NCBI GenBank assembly: GCA_003230435.1
Contig: QIDW01000263.1
Coordinates: 1-8,856 of the forward strand
Length of the DNA stretch: 8,856 nucleotides
Source of the DNA: Acidimicrobiia bacterium
GTDB taxonomy: Bacteria > Actinomycetota > Acidimicrobiia > Spongiisociales > ZC4RG35
Direction of reading: 5' to 3'
Below the pieces are notes generated by a model. That model saw nothing but the letters and a program-made list of their open reading frames with translations. It ran no database searches and was not told where the DNA came from. This document shows, one piece after another, positions 8,782 through 8,856 of the stretch (position 1 is the first letter of the stretch; every line of letters starts with the position of its first letter). The position numbers were made by a program, and so were the translations under genes.

Positions 8782-8856
8782 TCAGACACTGACCAGTTCA
8801 TTTCGTTTCCGCAACCGCTGATGGGCTAGCAGCGCCGCCCCGTAGGCGCCGGCGTA
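8782..8856 (-). CDS. C-terminal end of a probable BadF/BcrA/HgdC-type ATPase activator (partial)
   Basis: The last 24 codons of a gene entering from the right edge, ending in TGA at 8784-8782. The peptide begins YAGAYGAALLAHQRLRK and then runs to a hydrophilic tail. It resembles the end of 2-hydroxyacyl-CoA dehydratase and benzoyl-CoA reductase activators, where a (Q)Y-x-GA-x-GAAL-x-A motif closes the ASKHA ATPase domain shortly before the C-terminus. Other ASKHA proteins such as FGGY kinases can end in a similar way. Its stop is 46 nt before the longest tetR start, in the same direction, so it could share a transcript. The call rests on a very short peptide. Confidence 0.45.
   Translation of the reverse strand, partial: YAGAYGAALLAHQRLRKRNELVSV

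Noticed and set aside
8785..8829. Short plus-strand reading continuing toward the right edge
   Set aside because: The minus-strand frame here has a recognisable glycine/alanine-rich activator-like tail and a stop; the plus frame shows nothing family-like.

Overview
The window carries one compact minus-strand block for aerobic benzoyl-CoA degradation by the box (epoxide) pathway, with a branched-chain-amino-acid-type ABC transporter attached. G+C is high, most starts are GTG or TTG, and the genes are tightly packed. The solute-binding lipoprotein has a low-complexity DTTEAAAP linker. Together these suggest an uncultured actinobacterium, perhaps of the class Acidimicrobiia; that assignment is inference from style, as there is no rRNA or marker gene here.

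Layout in transcription order (right to left). At 8856-8782 is the last 24 codons of a gene whose C-terminus resembles BadF/BcrA/HgdC-type ATPase activators. A TetR-family regulator follows (8735-8064). After a 202-nt gap with a candidate promoter and a small palindrome comes boxC (7861-6203, 2,3-epoxybenzoyl-CoA dihydrolase), which overlaps boxB (6203-4761, diiron benzoyl-CoA 2,3-epoxidase) in a TGATG junction. A 264-nt gap holds a 12-bp perfect palindrome, a 16-bp tandem repeat and a strong ribosome-binding site. It leads into a complete set of ABC transporter genes ordered livK-livG-livF-livH-livM (4496 to beyond position 1). From livG onward the coding regions overlap by 4 to 8 nt, so the transporter genes are probably co-translated; livM is cut by the left edge.

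How the genes fit together: LivK should bind a ligand outside the membrane, and LivH/LivM with LivG/LivF should import it using ATP. A CoA ligase, not in the window, would make benzoyl-CoA. BoxB, with a reductase (BoxA, also absent here), makes 2,3-epoxybenzoyl-CoA, and BoxC opens the ring hydrolytically, releasing formate and an aldehyde-CoA. Benzoate or a related aromatic acid is therefore the likely cargo, although the transporter proteins alone do not specify it. The TetR protein is the natural candidate for sensing benzoyl-CoA or benzoate, in place of the BoxR repressor known from proteobacterial box clusters.

No RNA genes, insertion sequences, CRISPR arrays or clear rho-independent terminators were seen. 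The chemistry is known. The points that merit a second look are the TetR in place of BoxR, the possible reductase/dehydratase activator at the right edge, the divergent ABC signature in LivG, and the palindromes in the two gaps.
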